This document shows, piece by piece, positions 44,175-56,386 of a stretch of DNA of 64,000 bases. How positions within the stretch are numbered: the first letter of the stretch is position 1; each line of letters begins with the position of its first letter. A program made the translations under genes and the position numbers. Source of the stretch: Ampelocalamus luodianensis. Its lineage: Eukaryota > Streptophyta > Magnoliopsida > Poales > Poaceae. Where the stretch lies: assembly GCA_036346255.1 (NCBI GenBank), contig CM070620.1:32361609-32425608 (forward strand), read 5' to 3'. Under the pieces are notes generated by a model. It saw only the letters and a program-made list of their open reading frames with translations. It made no database searches and was not told the origin of the DNA.

Positions 44175-45311
44175 TGTAACATCCCAAAATTTCATTTCTA
44201 TCACAAAGAAAATTTAATTAATTTCCTTGATTTTTTTTTTGGATTTTAAATTTTTTCCCTATTTATTTTAAAGCCAAAATAAATTATTTGCAAACCAAAA
44301 TACCAGTTTTGAGTTTGAAATATTTTATTTAAGTTCAAAATAGTGCAGGAAATTTGAATTTTTCTAGAATTTTTGTGACTTTCTTTTTCTATTTTCTAAA
44401 AGCCTAATAGAATTAACTTAATTTCTGAAATAGCTAAATCATTAAAAAAATCCAGATTTCCCTTTGGGCCAAATCTTTTCCCACAGCCCACTTCCTCTCT
44501 CAGGCCCACCACGTTCTTCTAACGCACGCCCGAAGCTCATCAAAACTGGTAGTTTCGCCCGTGTTTCGTGCGCATTCGATGGCAATCAAATCCACGTTCT
44601 TTCCCGCACTCATTTTTACTGTTTCTTCCTCTTTAACCCGTCTTACACCACATTTTTGTCACCACCGCTCTGTCTTAAAACCTCCGCCTTGGCTACTCCC
44701 TCTCCCTATAAAAGGGGACACCAGCACCCCCCTTTCTTCACTTGTGCAACCCTAGCAACCCTAGCCCCCTACTCCCCTCACTTCGCCGGGATTTAAAGAT
44801 CTTCGCCGCAATTCCCGAGCCTCCCCGCCATTGATTGCGCCACCATCCGTCGATCTCCGACAATGTTGTATACACCAAAATCTTCGTCGGCCCGTGTTCT
44901 ACCTCGTGCGCACACTTCCACCGCTGAAACACCACCGGAACACCTCCGCTGATGTAGACCCGAACGCCTCCACCACCTTCTTCCTCATTGCCTGCAGCTT
45001 CGTCATGCCCTTCCACCACAAACGAGCGCACCAGGTTCCCCATTCCTTCCTCTTTCTTTTGTGCACACACACTCTCATCATCGTGGCACGTAGCGCCAGC
45101 GACCATTTAGTCCAGAGCACCACCCCTCGCCGACGTGATGTGGCAAGCCACGTGGCACCACCTAGTAGCCACGTGTGTGCCACCTCATCCCCATCGGGAC
45201 AGTCAGCACCAACGCATGTGTAAACCCGTACCGTTTCTTAAACCAACTCCACTGTGGACCAAAGTGATTTCGTGGACCTGGTCCATGGACCATGGGCCAA
45301 CATGTTAGTGA
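44175..45311 (+). repeat. Gypsy-1 3' LTR, truncated
   Basis: It starts TGTAACATCCCAAAATTTC and aligns with 14306-15610 of the 5' LTR, apart from indels (about 44200-44240 and a missing piece near 44525), including the TATA box (44707) and GTGGACCTGGTC (45270). Similarity stops at about 45311, leaving roughly 1.1 of 3.0 kb. Confidence 0.88.
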
Positions 45312-45344
45312 TGACATTTACCGTTATGAGAATTACCGTGCTGC
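45312..45344. other. Scrambled filler at the Gypsy-1/Gypsy-2 junction
   Basis: Between the broken Gypsy-1 LTR and the broken Gypsy-2 LTR lie about 33 bp containing ATGACATTTACCG and TTACCGTGCTGCT. Both words recur together at 45357-45378 in the adjoining Gypsy-2 LTR. This is what templated end-joining repair leaves behind. Confidence 0.7.
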
Positions 45345-46683
45345 TAATTCGAAGTTATGACATTTACCGTGCTGCTGTCCAGAATTTCTGGTAATTCTGA
45401 CAGGAAGTGTTTGTTGGTCTTGTGGATATTGATACATATAGAATTCGAGATTTCCACCAACTAGGTTGTTGAAGATAATTTCATTACCTTTCAAACAAAC
45501 CTGAGAACACCCCTTTTTGAGTTTTAGAGCAAAAGTGATGCTACTTTTCCTACTACTGTCCGAAAAGGCTTTCTGCTAGAATGTGGTTTAATTCTAGCAA
45601 CGGATACAATTAAGTGATGGGGTTGGGGTAAGAGTTAGGGGCGATGCGAGTAGTGTCTTGATGACTTGGTTCTTATTGAGTAACTTTGGTGTAGGGGGTG
45701 AGGCGCCAAGGTTAGCGGCTTCTTCGTTGCCTCCCAACGCATCGCAATGCTAAAGGCAAGTACAATGATTTTGTGTGATTTGTAAACACTGGATGCTCAA
45801 TGATTAGTATTGTATTTTGTTTGATATGTGAGAAGCTTCAATGTTCATGTTCCGTCGACGGGAGTGGAATATCCACGGGAGTGGAGATTATAGTAGACAA
45901 GAGGTTCCGATGATTATGTTCTTTGCGTATACTCTTTCATATGTGTGGAGATGATATTAGTCATTATTTATAAGTTTATTCATGCATCCATGTTCATGTT
46001 CCGTCCACGGGAGTGGAGTCTAAAGTCCCATCAAATCCAGTATGGGCAAGTGAAGTCCCACCATTCCAATGTGGGCAGTTTTGGACACTCATATGAAACG
46101 TTCTTCATACGGTATTTTGGATCCCCGCATTTCGATAAATACGGGCTTAAGTGAACACCGATGGGTGTGTCACTAGCTATACCGGTATAAGCAGGAGTGC
46201 AGTCCAACCAGTTCATGGCATCCATGCATTACAGTTCATTTTTTCAGATATTTCTATTGTGTCATGTTCCTTCGTGAAGTATGTTCTTGTATTCGTTGTA
46301 CTTGCTGAGTCCCGGACTCACTCTTGTTTTGTTTTAGGTGGTCATTGATGATGACTCTTTCGGGGGAGTAGACATGCACTAACACACAACACCATATTCC
46401 AGTTTCAATAATAGAACTTGGTTGAATTCCTTCATTTGTTTAGAGATAAACTGTAATAATTGAGGTGACATGTGGATGATGTCTCCCGTTTGGTTATGGA
46501 TGTTTATTTTTCCGCTGTGGTACTTGACTTGCATAGGTTCAGTTAATATTTGTGCTTTTATGCCTTTTGAGCGGTTCTCCTTCCTTTCGTTATAACTTGG
46601 ATTATTGCTTCAATTCTTATGATTTTGGATGTAAGTTAGATTCTTTAGGTAACATTTTGGTTTCTAGATAGCAGGGTGTTACA
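45345..46683 (+). repeat. Gypsy-2 5' LTR, lacking its 5' part
   Basis: It matches 42635-44001 of the solo LTR of the same family almost base for base and ends GGGTGTTACA before the primer site. The first ~870 bp, with the LTR start, are missing at the rearranged junction. Confidence 0.88.
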
Positions 46684-46685
46684 GT

Positions 46686-46698
46686 TGGTATCAGAGCC
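46686..46698 (+). promoter_or_regulatory. Primer-binding site of Gypsy-2 (tRNA-iMet)
   Basis: TGGTATCAGAGCC, a perfect match to the initiator-methionine tRNA complement, two bases after the LTR end. Confidence 0.92.
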
Positions 46699-46889
46699 AG
46701 GTTTAGGTCCGTGGATGATAGTTATAAATTAAATTGACACACTATGCACAGTAGGTGGGATTGGGTCATTCTTTGTTACTACAAGTTTCCGCTGTTATGT
46801 TTCATTTCTTGAGCAGTTGTGATATTGTTTCTGTGTTTCCATTGGACTGTTGAGCTAAATTATTAGTTTATTTGCTGTGGTGCTCTTAG

Positions 46890-48060
46890 ATGGCGAGAGG
46901 AGCGGGTCGTGGCTATGGCTGTCCACCGAGCCGTGGCCGCGGTCGTGGACGTGGTCCGGCTGTCTCTTCACCTCCGACTGAGGAGGTTGCTGGTAGTGCC
47001 GCTGAGGAGGTTGCCTCAGCTACTCAACCGGCCGCAGAAGCTCAGGCAACGTTAGCCGTGATCATTCAAAATCTTTAGAGGGAGGTTCAGCAACTTCGTC
47101 AGCAATTGTAGGCTGCCCCTCCCGCGGCACCTGCGCCTGTGGCAGAGCCGGTCATTGCAGCAGCTCCACCCGAGGCCAGGATGAGCCTCCGTGTGTGGAT
47201 GTCACTCCGTTTGGACACTTTCGACGTAGTGGGTACTCCGGTTCAGGCTGCAGACTGGCTACGTTACATGGAGAGGCAATTTGGAGCTTTAGAGATGACC
47301 TCGACGCAGAAGGCGCGGTTTGTGGCCTTTCAACTGAAGGACCAAGCTGATATTTTGGTGGGAAGGGGTTCTGCGTGCTAGGACCCCATTGCAGGAACCC
47401 GTCACTTGGGAAGAATTTGTGGAACAGTTTAGGGTGAATTTCTATCTAGACTCCTTCCTTGAGAGGATGGAGCAGTCACTGCTAACTTTGGTTCAAGGGA
47501 AGAAGACAGTGTCGGAGTATAAGACTGAGTTCAACAATCTGGTACGTTTTGTACCAGCAGTGGCTAATGATGATCGAGAGAAGGCTAAGAGGTTCCGCAG
47601 GGGCCTCAACCAGGAGTACCGCCATGTTCTGGGTGCGACTAGCTTACGTGACTTCAGCTCCGTGGTTGATCAGGCCAGGGGAATGGAGTTGGAGAGGCAT
47701 CTTTCTTCTCAGAGACAGGCTGCTGGTGGTTCTGTCTCTGCGGTGGTTCTGCTTTGGCGGCGGAGTTCGGTGGTGGGGCGGGTCATCTCAAAGAACTTTG
47801 CTTCCAAGAGGGTTCAGGGAAGTCAGCACTCTCGTCCTGCTCAGCAGTGGCAGTCCTCTTCGCCGGCGCCACGTTCTTCGTCATCCGCACAACAGATGCG
47901 TCCTGTTCCAGGCCAAGGAATGAAATGCTTCAAGTGTGGTGAGGGACACCGGGCTTCAGAGTGTTCATTTAAGGGGACTTGCCGTTAGTGTGGTCGGGAT
48001 GGTCACAAGCGGTCCGTGTGTAGGCAGAACCCAGCGAGCATCATCAAGTGGGAGCTAGTC
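46890..48060 (+). pseudogene. Gypsy-2 gag with two zinc knuckles
   Basis: Starts MARGAGRGYG with a Gly/Arg-rich N terminus, then a Pro/Ala linker, and the capsid-like region VQAADWLRYMERQFGALE, TWEEFVEQFRVNFY, LTLVQGKKTVSEYKTEFNNL, RFRRGLNQEYRHVLG. Two CCHC knuckles follow: CFKCGEGHRASEC (47926-47964) and a second, C..CGRDGHKRSVC (47980-48020), with a stop (TAG) inside. Other stops at 47077, 47108 and a frameshift at about 47360-47380 break it. It packages RNA in the family; here it is probably non-functional unless some breaks are sequence errors. Confidence 0.88.
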
Positions 48061-48358
48061 CCAGCGGTTCCTTCCTCTAGCACTCCACGGGGTTTAGTTC
48101 AGACTCTGGCAGCTGTTCCTGTATCACAGCAACCCTTTGGTTGGGTTCCTCCTACGGCACCTTCACCAACGCCTCCTCCGGGTTTCTACTGGAGTCCGGT
48201 ACCGTCTGCACCACCCTCATTCGTTTCACTTGCAGCTGCCCCTGTTCATCCTGCACCCAGCGTTGGCGCATCCTCTGCACCGGTGCCAGCAGGAGTCTAC
48301 GCCATGCCTACTCCGGAGACTGTGGGCCGCCCTGATGTGGTGACAAGTACTCTGCTAA
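48061..48358 (+). pseudogene. Gypsy-2 proline-rich linker between gag and protease
   Basis: In frame the stretch reads as a Pro/Ala/Ser/Val-rich linker (PVSQQPFGWVPPTAPSPTPP and similar). It connects the second zinc knuckle to the protease, as in relatives of this family. A frame change is needed near 48380 to enter the protease. Confidence 0.6.
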
Positions 48359-49096
48359 TTGATTCATTTGAGGCCTTTGTTCTTTTTTGATTCAGGGGCC
48401 ACTTATTCTTTTGTGTCCCTAGAGTTTGCTAGAAGGGCGGGTTTGAGTTTGCAGTGTATTTCTGAGTCTGTGGTAGTCAGCTCTCCGGGGGGTCTCATAT
48501 CTAGCTCTACAGCGTGTCCTAGATGTTCTATCACTATTGATGATGAAAACTTCACTGCTAACCTCATGTTAATTCAGATGTCACCTTTTGATGTTATTTT
48601 GGACATGGATTGGTTATTCAGTTATCGTGCCATGATTTGTTGTTTCTGGAAGACGGTGACTTTGCAAACTCCGTCCGGTGGAGAACTGGTGTTTCAGGGC
48701 AGTGCACCGTCCGACTCCTCGTTCGTGCTGGCTAGCCTGTTCCCTAGTTGTTGGCCCTCAACCATTGGGTTGTTTTGGTCTCTCAGTGAGAAGACTGATT
48801 CCTCACTTTGTATTGAGCAGATTCCTGTGGTGAATGAGTTTCCCGATGTCTTTCCTGCGGAGCTTCCTGGGATGCCACCGGAGCAAAAAGTGGAACTCTG
48901 GATTGATCTTGTTCCAGGGACTCGATCTATCTCGATGTCTCCGTACCGTTTGGCACATCCTTTTCAGGAGGAGTTGAAGAAGCAATTGGATGATCTATTG
49001 TCTAAGGGTTTGATCCGGCGAAGTGTTTCGCCGTGGGGCGCACCTGTTTTATTCACCAAAAAGAAAGATGGCAGTTGGCGTATGTGTGTGGATTAC
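48359..49096 (+). pseudogene. Gypsy-2 pol part 1: protease and start of reverse transcriptase
   Basis: The aspartic protease has FDSGATYSFVS (about 48386-48418) and DVILDMDWL (48591). Reverse transcriptase begins with VVNEFPDVFPAELPGMPPE (48823), PYRLA, LKKQLDDLLSKGLIRRSVSPW and KKKDGSWRMCVDY (49057-49095). The frame is cut at 49096 by Gypsy-3, and the next residues continue at 60475. Apart from the insertion this stretch is open for about 240 codons. Confidence 0.9.
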
Positions 49097-51188
49097 TGTC
49101 GGGACCCAAAATTACAATTCTGGACCCTCTGTGTATACTGCACTAGTCCAGGATCACGCTAGTGCACACAGTGGCAACATTGATGAAATATCATTTCCAT
49201 ATACAAAGATGACTAATAAATAGGCAAATAACAATAAATATCAGAGTAAAGACCTTAAGGTCAAAGCTTACAATTAATGCCTCAGAAGGCGAACAACTCA
49301 ACGAAGCTGCAGCGGAACGTAACGGAATAACTTCAGTGAAGCCCATCCATATGCCCACAGGCAATCGGCTGGGGTGCGCGACCTAGTTCTTCTCGATCCT
49401 TGAAGTAGACCTTGTTGACCGATGATTCCTCCACTCTGTAGGTTTGGGCGCAAGTTTTACAACAAGCGTGAGTACACAACCGTACTCGCAAGTCATACCA
49501 CAGAATGCAATGTATAGATGCAGGCTTATTCCAAAGGAAATGGCTTCTGTGGTTATTTTGCAGAAATGCAACATTTGCAATTGAATATGAATAATAGATT
49601 GAAAGCATAATTCAAAACAAATAGACCATATTAATTTAACAGTTGTTTTCACAAAGACACACAAATCTAATCAAATTCTTTCACACACCATATGACTTAA
49701 ATCACACGCCTATCCCTTCCCAATTATTTTATGAAAACTACCCCTCGTGAAATCCCGAGCATTGTCCATGATCATGACGCGCTATTCGAATAGATTGTTT
49801 AACACTCTGCAGAGGTTGTACACTTTACCCACACGATATAACCGATGTGGCGCGCGATCATAACAAAACAGTTCGGCAACCGTCTCAACATTGACGTTCT
49901 TATTCACACGTCCCATATCACAAAGCTTAACCTATCCACGAACCCCAATGTTGAAACTCCGTAACCTACTAAGTTAGGCTGTCACACTGACATGTGGTCA
50001 TACAAAGATAGCTCGAGTTCAATGGCGCACAAAGTTAAGTCCTTAATTGACCAAGGCAAGACTTCCATTTTCTAACTAGATCACACAGATTATCATTCCC
50101 GTCACACAGTCCACCATATCACACAGTTTCCACCACTTGCCTCAGTCTAAATCCTTTACCACCCAGTTGGTTTTAGTGCAACACATGCCATCCACAAAGT
50201 AATAACACACAAGACACACAGCTTTATCACATAGTTCCATAATCACTTAGTCAAATTTATAATTGCAACTCAGGGATGATGATGACTCGTTGCATGGCTA
50301 AGCAATCTACTCGTACTAACCAACCCACGTTGGTAATACCATAGCACCAACTAAATATAAACCAATCTAGGGTGACAAAAGATTATGACATACAATAGAC
50401 AAAGTGGATATAACAAATTGGATAAATAGCTAAACCCAAAAGCATTTAAATAAATACTTAAAGTAAATGCAATAATTTGAATCAAAGTAATTTTAAAAAC
50501 TGGAATTCAATATGATCAAAGGTATAACTTGCCTTGCTATAGCAATGATGATCTTATTTTATCTTCAATCTTCTACTTGCTTGATCTTCAGCTCCTTCGG
50601 ACGATTCCGGGACTTCGGCGTCTAACGAGAAAGAAAGCGCAAAACAAACTAAATTCAAAAAGACAAATCAAATAAACTCCAAATTGAAATTCAAAGGTAC
50701 TGGAAGGTAGATATTGAATTTAGATGAATTTAGAAACTTGAATGAGTTCAATCAGAATTCGGATGAAGAAGATATGGCTCTCGGAAGATTGGAATTCACA
50801 TGAAAAGATGAAAAAGCTCTACGGAATATTCTCAGAATATTCTATTCCGAAAATATTAGGAAAAGAATAAGTGTATGATAGGTGGGACCGACTGGTATTT
50901 ATGAATTTCTAGAATTAAAATAATTCCAGAAATAAGGTAGAGAGAGTGACAAGTGGGACCAATAAGATAAAAGGATTTTCCAAGAATTAAATTAATTCTG
51001 AAAATAGAATTAGGGATTGACATGTGGGCCATCGGTCTATGGACCGGGTCCACGGAGATATGCTAGTCCACGGTGGACCAAGCTCATGAACTAGGGTTGA
51101 CCAAGGTTGGTGACATGCGGGACCCGCATGTAAGTGAGATAAATAATTATGGTGTTTAATTAGGAGGATGACATGTGGGGTCTACATG

Positions 51189-51268
<80 letters not shown>

Positions 51269-52483
51269 AAGGGTCCACACATTAGAGAGCTAGAGAAGAA
51301 ACGAACCAGAGAACAAATAACGATGCGTTACGGACATACAGCATGAATAGTGAGCAGAGACGTCGATTGATTCTTGCTCAAGGTGGTGACGGCGAATGGA
51401 GGCGAACCAACGTTGGCGAAGGGGCAAAGCGGAAAGGAAGCGGCGATGGAGATGATGGCGCGTCCGACATCAAGATTTTGCTCCATGCGGCGGCGGCGAC
51501 GCGAAGAACGCCGACGACGGCGGCCTCGCGAGCGCGTAACACCTCGGTGACAATCTGCGAAAAGGAAGGTGAGCACGGCGTGGAAGCGGCGGCGAACTCA
51601 GCGGTGGTGGAGTTGAAGGCGGGATCAGCGGTTGCGGAGTAATTGACCGAGAAGGCGACGGGCAAGAGGCGAGCGTCAAATTCGGCGCGCGGTGGATGAA
51701 ACTTGAATCTACAAGAGGGAAAGATAGGTATTGACGAGGGGCACAAGATGGCGCGTCGGATGTTGGAAAAACTCACCGAGTAGCGAGGAACGCGATGAAC
51801 ACGTTTGGTTTTAGGGCTTGACATGGCCGCGGTGCTCGGTGATCTTGAGCAAAGAGGAAGGAACCATGACGTAGAAACGCGACGATGCGAAGCCAACGCC
51901 GCATGACGGTTCGCCGGGGGCGTCGGATGAAGCCGTAGTTCGCGGAGAAAACCTTTGGTTGGATCTCGGTTTTGGAGATTGCGGCGAAATTAGATCGGTT
52001 TGGAGGAAACTAATTCGAGGGATTGGAAGAGGATCAACACGAACGCGTGGCGCAAGCGGCTCGCATTTATATGCACCGTGGAGAAAGATATGGAAATTTG
52101 AAAATTGGAGTTGGAGTCGTGCACGATCTGGACTCGCGTTCGGTTCGAGTTTGAAGATGAACAGTGTTTCGCGAGTACTGTAGCATCGGCAGAGAGAGAA
52201 AAATCTGGATTTTGAATTAAAAGAAATCCCAAAAATCAAGGAGGTCAAATAAAATAGCAAACAAATCCGGAAAAATCTCAGAAAATACCCAAAAATTCCT
52301 TGAAAGACAAGGAAGCCAAATAACACAGGTTTTTATTTAATTAACGTTTATATTAGTCAAATTAAATATTTTTAATTTAGGAAAATTCAATTAAGCTTTA
52401 TTAATTCAAATAAAATTGGTGAAATTTTCCAGGACCTAAACTACTCAAAAGATTTTTGAAAAGCCAAATTTTGGGACGTTACA
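49097..52483 (-). repeat. Gypsy-3 3' LTR (downstream in element orientation)
   Basis: A 3387-bp LTR, inverted. It contains a (TA) microsatellite of about 37 units (51191-51264) and the TATA box inverse ATTTATA near 52068. It aligns end to end with 57118-60469. Overlapping long frames on both strands at 51343-52326 are not conserved as proteins between the two LTRs, and I treat them as non-coding. Confidence 0.92.
51191..51264. repeat. (AT) dinucleotide repeat, about 37 units
   Basis: A pure AT run in the Gypsy-3 3' LTR. The same site in the other LTR (59191-59222) has about 16 units, so the array has changed length since insertion. Confidence 0.95.
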
Positions 52484-52500
52484 AACCTCCCCCTTAAAGG
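52484..52500 (-). promoter_or_regulatory. Polypurine tract of Gypsy-3
   Basis: On the minus strand CCTTTAAGGGGGAGGTT abuts the LTR start TGTAACG. It primes plus-strand DNA synthesis in this class of elements. Confidence 0.85.
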
Positions 52501-53360
52501 AATCTCGTCCCGAGATTGGTGAGCTATAGAATAGGATCGGGAACTCACCTTGGGTTCACTTCTTGCTTTCAAATTGCTTTGACTTTGTGAGTCGCTCTTA
52601 CGACCACTTACGAACAACGCCTTGCTTCTTGCTAACCTTCCCGCTTCATTGAAAACTTGTGGATCGCTCTTGGTGGAAGACATCTTGAAACTTGATTGCT
52701 TCTACCGGTCGCTTGATCGGTGCTTGAAGGCACTTCAAGTGGAGGAAATCTTGTGGATCGACAACTCGGGTTAGCAAACTATCTCTTCTTCCGCGCTTGA
52801 ATCTGAACTAACTAACACATTTTTGTCAACTCTGTCATACAATTCTTTGTACGAACTCCAACGGGTATTCGAAGATAGACATGGTGCGAAGGTGAAAATC
52901 TGTATAGTCGTGTAGCTTTCCTTTTGAACACTTGCTACTTAAATTCCAGTTAGGATTAAGGACCCTTGGTCTTCTACTTCATGATTAATGCAACATCCAC
53001 ATACTTTGTAATTTGATGCGCTCCTAGGCGGCGATGACTTACGATCAACCACTCGAACTTGGAGGGTGACAATTCTGATCGGTGACATCCGGGTTGTAGA
53101 GAAACTCTACACATAACACTTACTTGCTCGACTTGGTACTCGAGTTAAGGCACAACTCATTAATCTTTTCAATCATCAGTTGAATCGGCGATACACCATC
53201 TTTGATCGCAATGACCATCTAAGCTTCATACGCATTACGCGCTAATATAAGGTAAGCCGATCCTTGGTGCGATACTAACTTCTACGACATGCCGTGCAAA
53301 TTGACCATCTCTGTAGATCTGACACTGCACCCATGCTGATGAATGTCATATCTGTCGTAT
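52501..53360 (-). other. Gypsy-3 3' internal region, no confident coding
   Basis: The minus strand has scattered open frames, one (52683-52441) running into the LTR with SRDEIPLRGR. I recognise no pol domain. It is probably decayed or rearranged retrotransposon sequence. Confidence 0.4.
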
Positions 53361-53495
53361 ACAATCTCTGTCGTATACCACTCTGCTAGGCAGTCTCCAA
53401 ACTAGGTGATATTGACAGGAATGAAGCGACAAATTTCTGTCAAATGATCAACAATCACCCTTCAAGAAATTATATCCCGATTGGGTCCTGGGAGA
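53361..53495 (-). pseudogene. Integrase core scrap in Gypsy-3
   Basis: The minus strand reads, across frame breaks, LPRTQSGYN, VIVDHLT, RFIPVNIT and AEWYTTEIV. These correspond to the beginning of the Gypsy integrase core, as found in Gypsy-1 at 40120-40260. The downstream catalytic SDRGSQF and the glutamate region are not readable. It shows that the element descends from one that had pol. Confidence 0.6.
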
Positions 53496-55077
53496 TCCCA
53501 TATCTGAATTCTCAGGGATATAAGTACTCTGACTAGCCCCCAACATTTTGGCTGATTTTCTAACATACCGAACACATGGTAACCCACTTTGCGATATTTT
53601 GCTTTATTTTGGATCATCGCAATTCAACTTCGAGATCCTTGTACACCTTGATACTTAAAGGAAAAATGGAATGCTTGCACTCAATGTTGGTTTGAGCATC
53701 AACTACTGGAGTTCCTTCTCATTAGATATGCAAATATACTCATTGATCCATGGATCATTCTGTTTGCCTTCAGTGGGTTCTCACTCTTTTCTTTGCTTTA
53801 CGTGGGGATGGATTTTCTTGACAAAACTGTTCTTCCACTGTCTGGTCAACACTGATCTCTAGCATCGGTTCGAACCCTGGGGTTCAACAAATATCCTCTT
53901 GAAACTGACTCAAAACTCAACTTCTGACTTTCACAAGTAACTTTAGTTGGTGATCAATGATTCTTCTGATAGCTCTTACATTTCAAGGTATCTGCATTTG
54001 TCTTTGATGCAGTGCGAGGAGCAGTTCCAACCTCATGGTTCTCAATCCAATAACCATCTTTGTTGCTCCACGGTAGCAACTTCGAATTATGACTAAGATA
54101 ATTCACCACCTGAAACTTCTTAACACACCAATTCTTGGATGTTCAGTGATAAAAGCTATCAAGGTTCTTTACGGTATCGACAATCGAACATTGGAGTTGT
54201 GATTAATCTCTTACGAAATTCTTACAAACACGGTTCACTTCTAGCGGCTGGCGAACTTCTCTTCTTACAACGGTGAGGGTCTTGGCTAACTTGAAACGAT
54301 TGTCTCACTTATCTTCAACTAACAACGTCTCAAACGATCGCTTCATCGGTATTCAGCGACACTTCCAAGTGACGGGTTTGATTTGCCAACGCCTTTATCG
54401 ATAAAGTCATCGATCTACTCTATCATTTTGGCAAACTCGTTGGCAACTTTTGTCATAATTCATCGTGACGTAATTCCTTACGGAATTGATGATCCTAGGT
54501 ACCAAGTCGACGAACTTGACTTTGAATATGGTTGCATGCTGCATAGACCACTTGCAATGAAGACTGCATATTCTCTTGCGGATACAGACATTATCCATTG
54601 ATTAGATTCTTCAATCATTTACTATTGTCTCACTGCTATGCAAAATGATGAGTTGGAATTCAACATCACATTCCATAGTTACGGCTCTACAGCCTTCAAT
54701 CATCATGACTTAACGCTCGATTACTCAACTTGCAAAGGCAGACTCTTGGAAAGGTATCCAATGATTTAATATCCAACCATTTCTTTTTCTTCGTAACTTG
54801 CATACAAAGATGTCCACATTTTTAGCTCTCCAACAAAGGAAAAGTTACAGTGATTCCCTGAATTTACTGTTACTAATGGAGGCATGACACTGCATGATCT
54901 GGTATCACCAATCTAGACTTTCTTGGTAACATCATCATTCAAACGGCTCTTCTTTGACTACTTCATTGGGCAAACGGATCCATGTGCGTTACCAACTGCT
55001 CTAGGAATTAAAATCTTAACTGAGCTGACTTCTGGTATTCTTGCATCTGGAGTGAGTGACTGGTTCCACTGAGGACA
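53496..55077 (-). other. Gypsy-3 internal region between gag and integrase scrap
   Basis: Here an autonomous element would have protease, reverse transcriptase and RNase H, about 2.5 kb of coding. I read no DSGASH, FIDD or RNase H motif on either strand in these 1.6 kb. Either deletion or strong divergence removed them. Confidence 0.5.
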
Positions 55078-56386
55078 CTAGCTGATGTAGTGACCTTTTC
55101 CATGATTGTTGTAGCATAGACATGTCGAATCTTGCGATTTTTCTGACAAGACTATGGCAGAACGACTCTTCTGGGGTTCTTCAACCTTCAAGAAGGATAG
55201 TCGCTTTGTAGGGCATCTCTTGGCATAGTGGCCTTGCTCACCACATTCAAAACACACTCTTGATGATACTGGCTTGTTTCTCTTTTGAGGTGGGCTGTTG
55301 AGGTCCATATTCTGCTTTTGTGATCCTTCAGCTGACATTTTTTGTACTAACAATGGTTTGCCTTCTCTTGCTAATGTTCTGACAGTAGCTTGAAAATTTT
55401 CTCGCTGACGTTGTTTTGCAGAAGTCAACACTGAATACATGAGGCACTGGCTTGGACAATGATCATCGCTTTCACACAAGAAACATGTGATCTTGATCAT
55501 GGGACATTTTCCAACGGAATGGTTCCTTCATGAATGGAACAATTGATATTGTGCTCATTGGCGCTATGGCTTATTTCTCCACAACGGATACATGCACAAA
55601 CTTCGACTTATCCGTTAGCACACTTCAAATGACAATGACTATATGGGATGTAGGATATCGAATAGCAAGTTTCTCTTGATCACTCTTGCTTGATGTCGCG
55701 TGCTGTTGGCGAAAAGCAGCGAAGAACTCTAACCATGTGATGGTCTTCTTGTCCTGATGGGCGGCATGAAAGTTTTCCCATCAATCTAATGTAACTCCTT
55801 CTAATTGATGAGCGGCATAGAGAACTTTCTCATTATTGTTGCACTGCACAATAGTTAGCTTTTTCTTCTATTGTGCGAATCCAAGATTCTGCATGGTTGA
55901 TCCTTCAAAGATAGACGGCTTGGTCATCATGAACTTTGAAGATTTGAGCGAGGTGTGCGTCGTTGGGATGGCAACGAGTTGTGCACCATTGCAAACATTA
56001 CTAATGTCCGACGATCGCATTGTTGCTGGCATGAGTTGATTATGGGTGGCAGGAAACTAGCTCGGGTCCTGATGTGTCACTACTAGCACTGGAGATAGTT
56101 GTTGGTCATCGTCTGCTCTGGTACTGACACTGGCAACGGTACGATGACCTACTTGATTATTCTGATTCATCAAATTGAACTAAGGTAGCGGTGGTGCGAT
56201 TCTGTTGGGTCATCCACATTGTTCATGTTCGCATCATCACATTCATGAGTTGAGTCGAGCTACCAAGAATTGTTCCATGGTGGATCTGCTAATCCTGATG
56301 CGACAACCGACCATCGGATTGACAACATACGGTAGCGCAGGTGTCTCAAGATTACTGACAAAGCTGGCTTCATTAGGGTTCTCCAT
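55078..56386 (-). pseudogene. Gypsy-3 gag-like gene with several zinc knuckles
   Basis: Minus strand, starting near 56386 (MENPNEASF). Capsid-like residues across breaks: IFEGSTMQNLGF, KLTIVQCNNNEKVLYAAHQL EGVTLD, ENFHAAHQDKKTITWLEFFAAFRQQH (about 55940-55690). Then come four cysteine clusters: CIRCGEISHSANEH..INC (about 55600-55540), CFLCESDDHCPSQC (55487-55446), CFECGEQGHYAKRC (about 55255-55216) and CLCYNNHGKGHYISQC (about 55120-55070). A segment normally between the capsid and the knuckles seems shortened (about 55690-55620). Stops near 56245 and 55900 break it. Four knuckles is more than the one or two seen in the neighbouring elements. Confidence 0.75.

Larger units (their letters stand above)
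14306..45311 (+). mobile_element. Gypsy-1: Ty3/Gypsy chromovirus (Tekay/Del-like) spread over 31 kb by insertions
   Basis: Collinear parts are a 5' LTR (TGTAACATCCC... to ...GGGTTCAACA), a tRNA-iMet primer-binding site at 30796, a pre-gag frame, gag with a zinc knuckle, protease, reverse transcriptase, RNase H, integrase, a chromodomain-like tail, and a truncated 3' LTR starting at 44175. Removing the insertions leaves an LTR of about 3.04 kb. The C-terminal chromodomain-like motif and the pol order support the chromovirus lineage; Tekay/Del is inferred from LTR character. Stops in gag, pol and leader, plus six insertions, make it inactive. Confidence 0.88.

Noticed and set aside
46686..46698. 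Fragment of a methionine tRNA gene
   Set aside because: It is the complementary primer-binding site next to an LTR end, not a tRNA gene; no cloverleaf follows.
47549..47942. Alternative frames over gag of Gypsy-2
   Set aside because: The frame with capsid residues and zinc knuckles is the real one; the others are shadows.
51191..51264. TATA promoter in the AT microsatellite
   Set aside because: The repeat varies in length between LTRs and a conventional TATA box exists elsewhere in the LTR (about 52068/60050).
51343..52326. Long frames on both strands of the Gypsy-3 LTR (also 59173-60324)
   Set aside because: Frames are not preserved between the two LTRs, which differ by indels there; no motif.
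54383..54601. 72-codon plus-strand frame in the Gypsy-3 interior
   Set aside because: Opposite to element orientation, no motif, near chance length.
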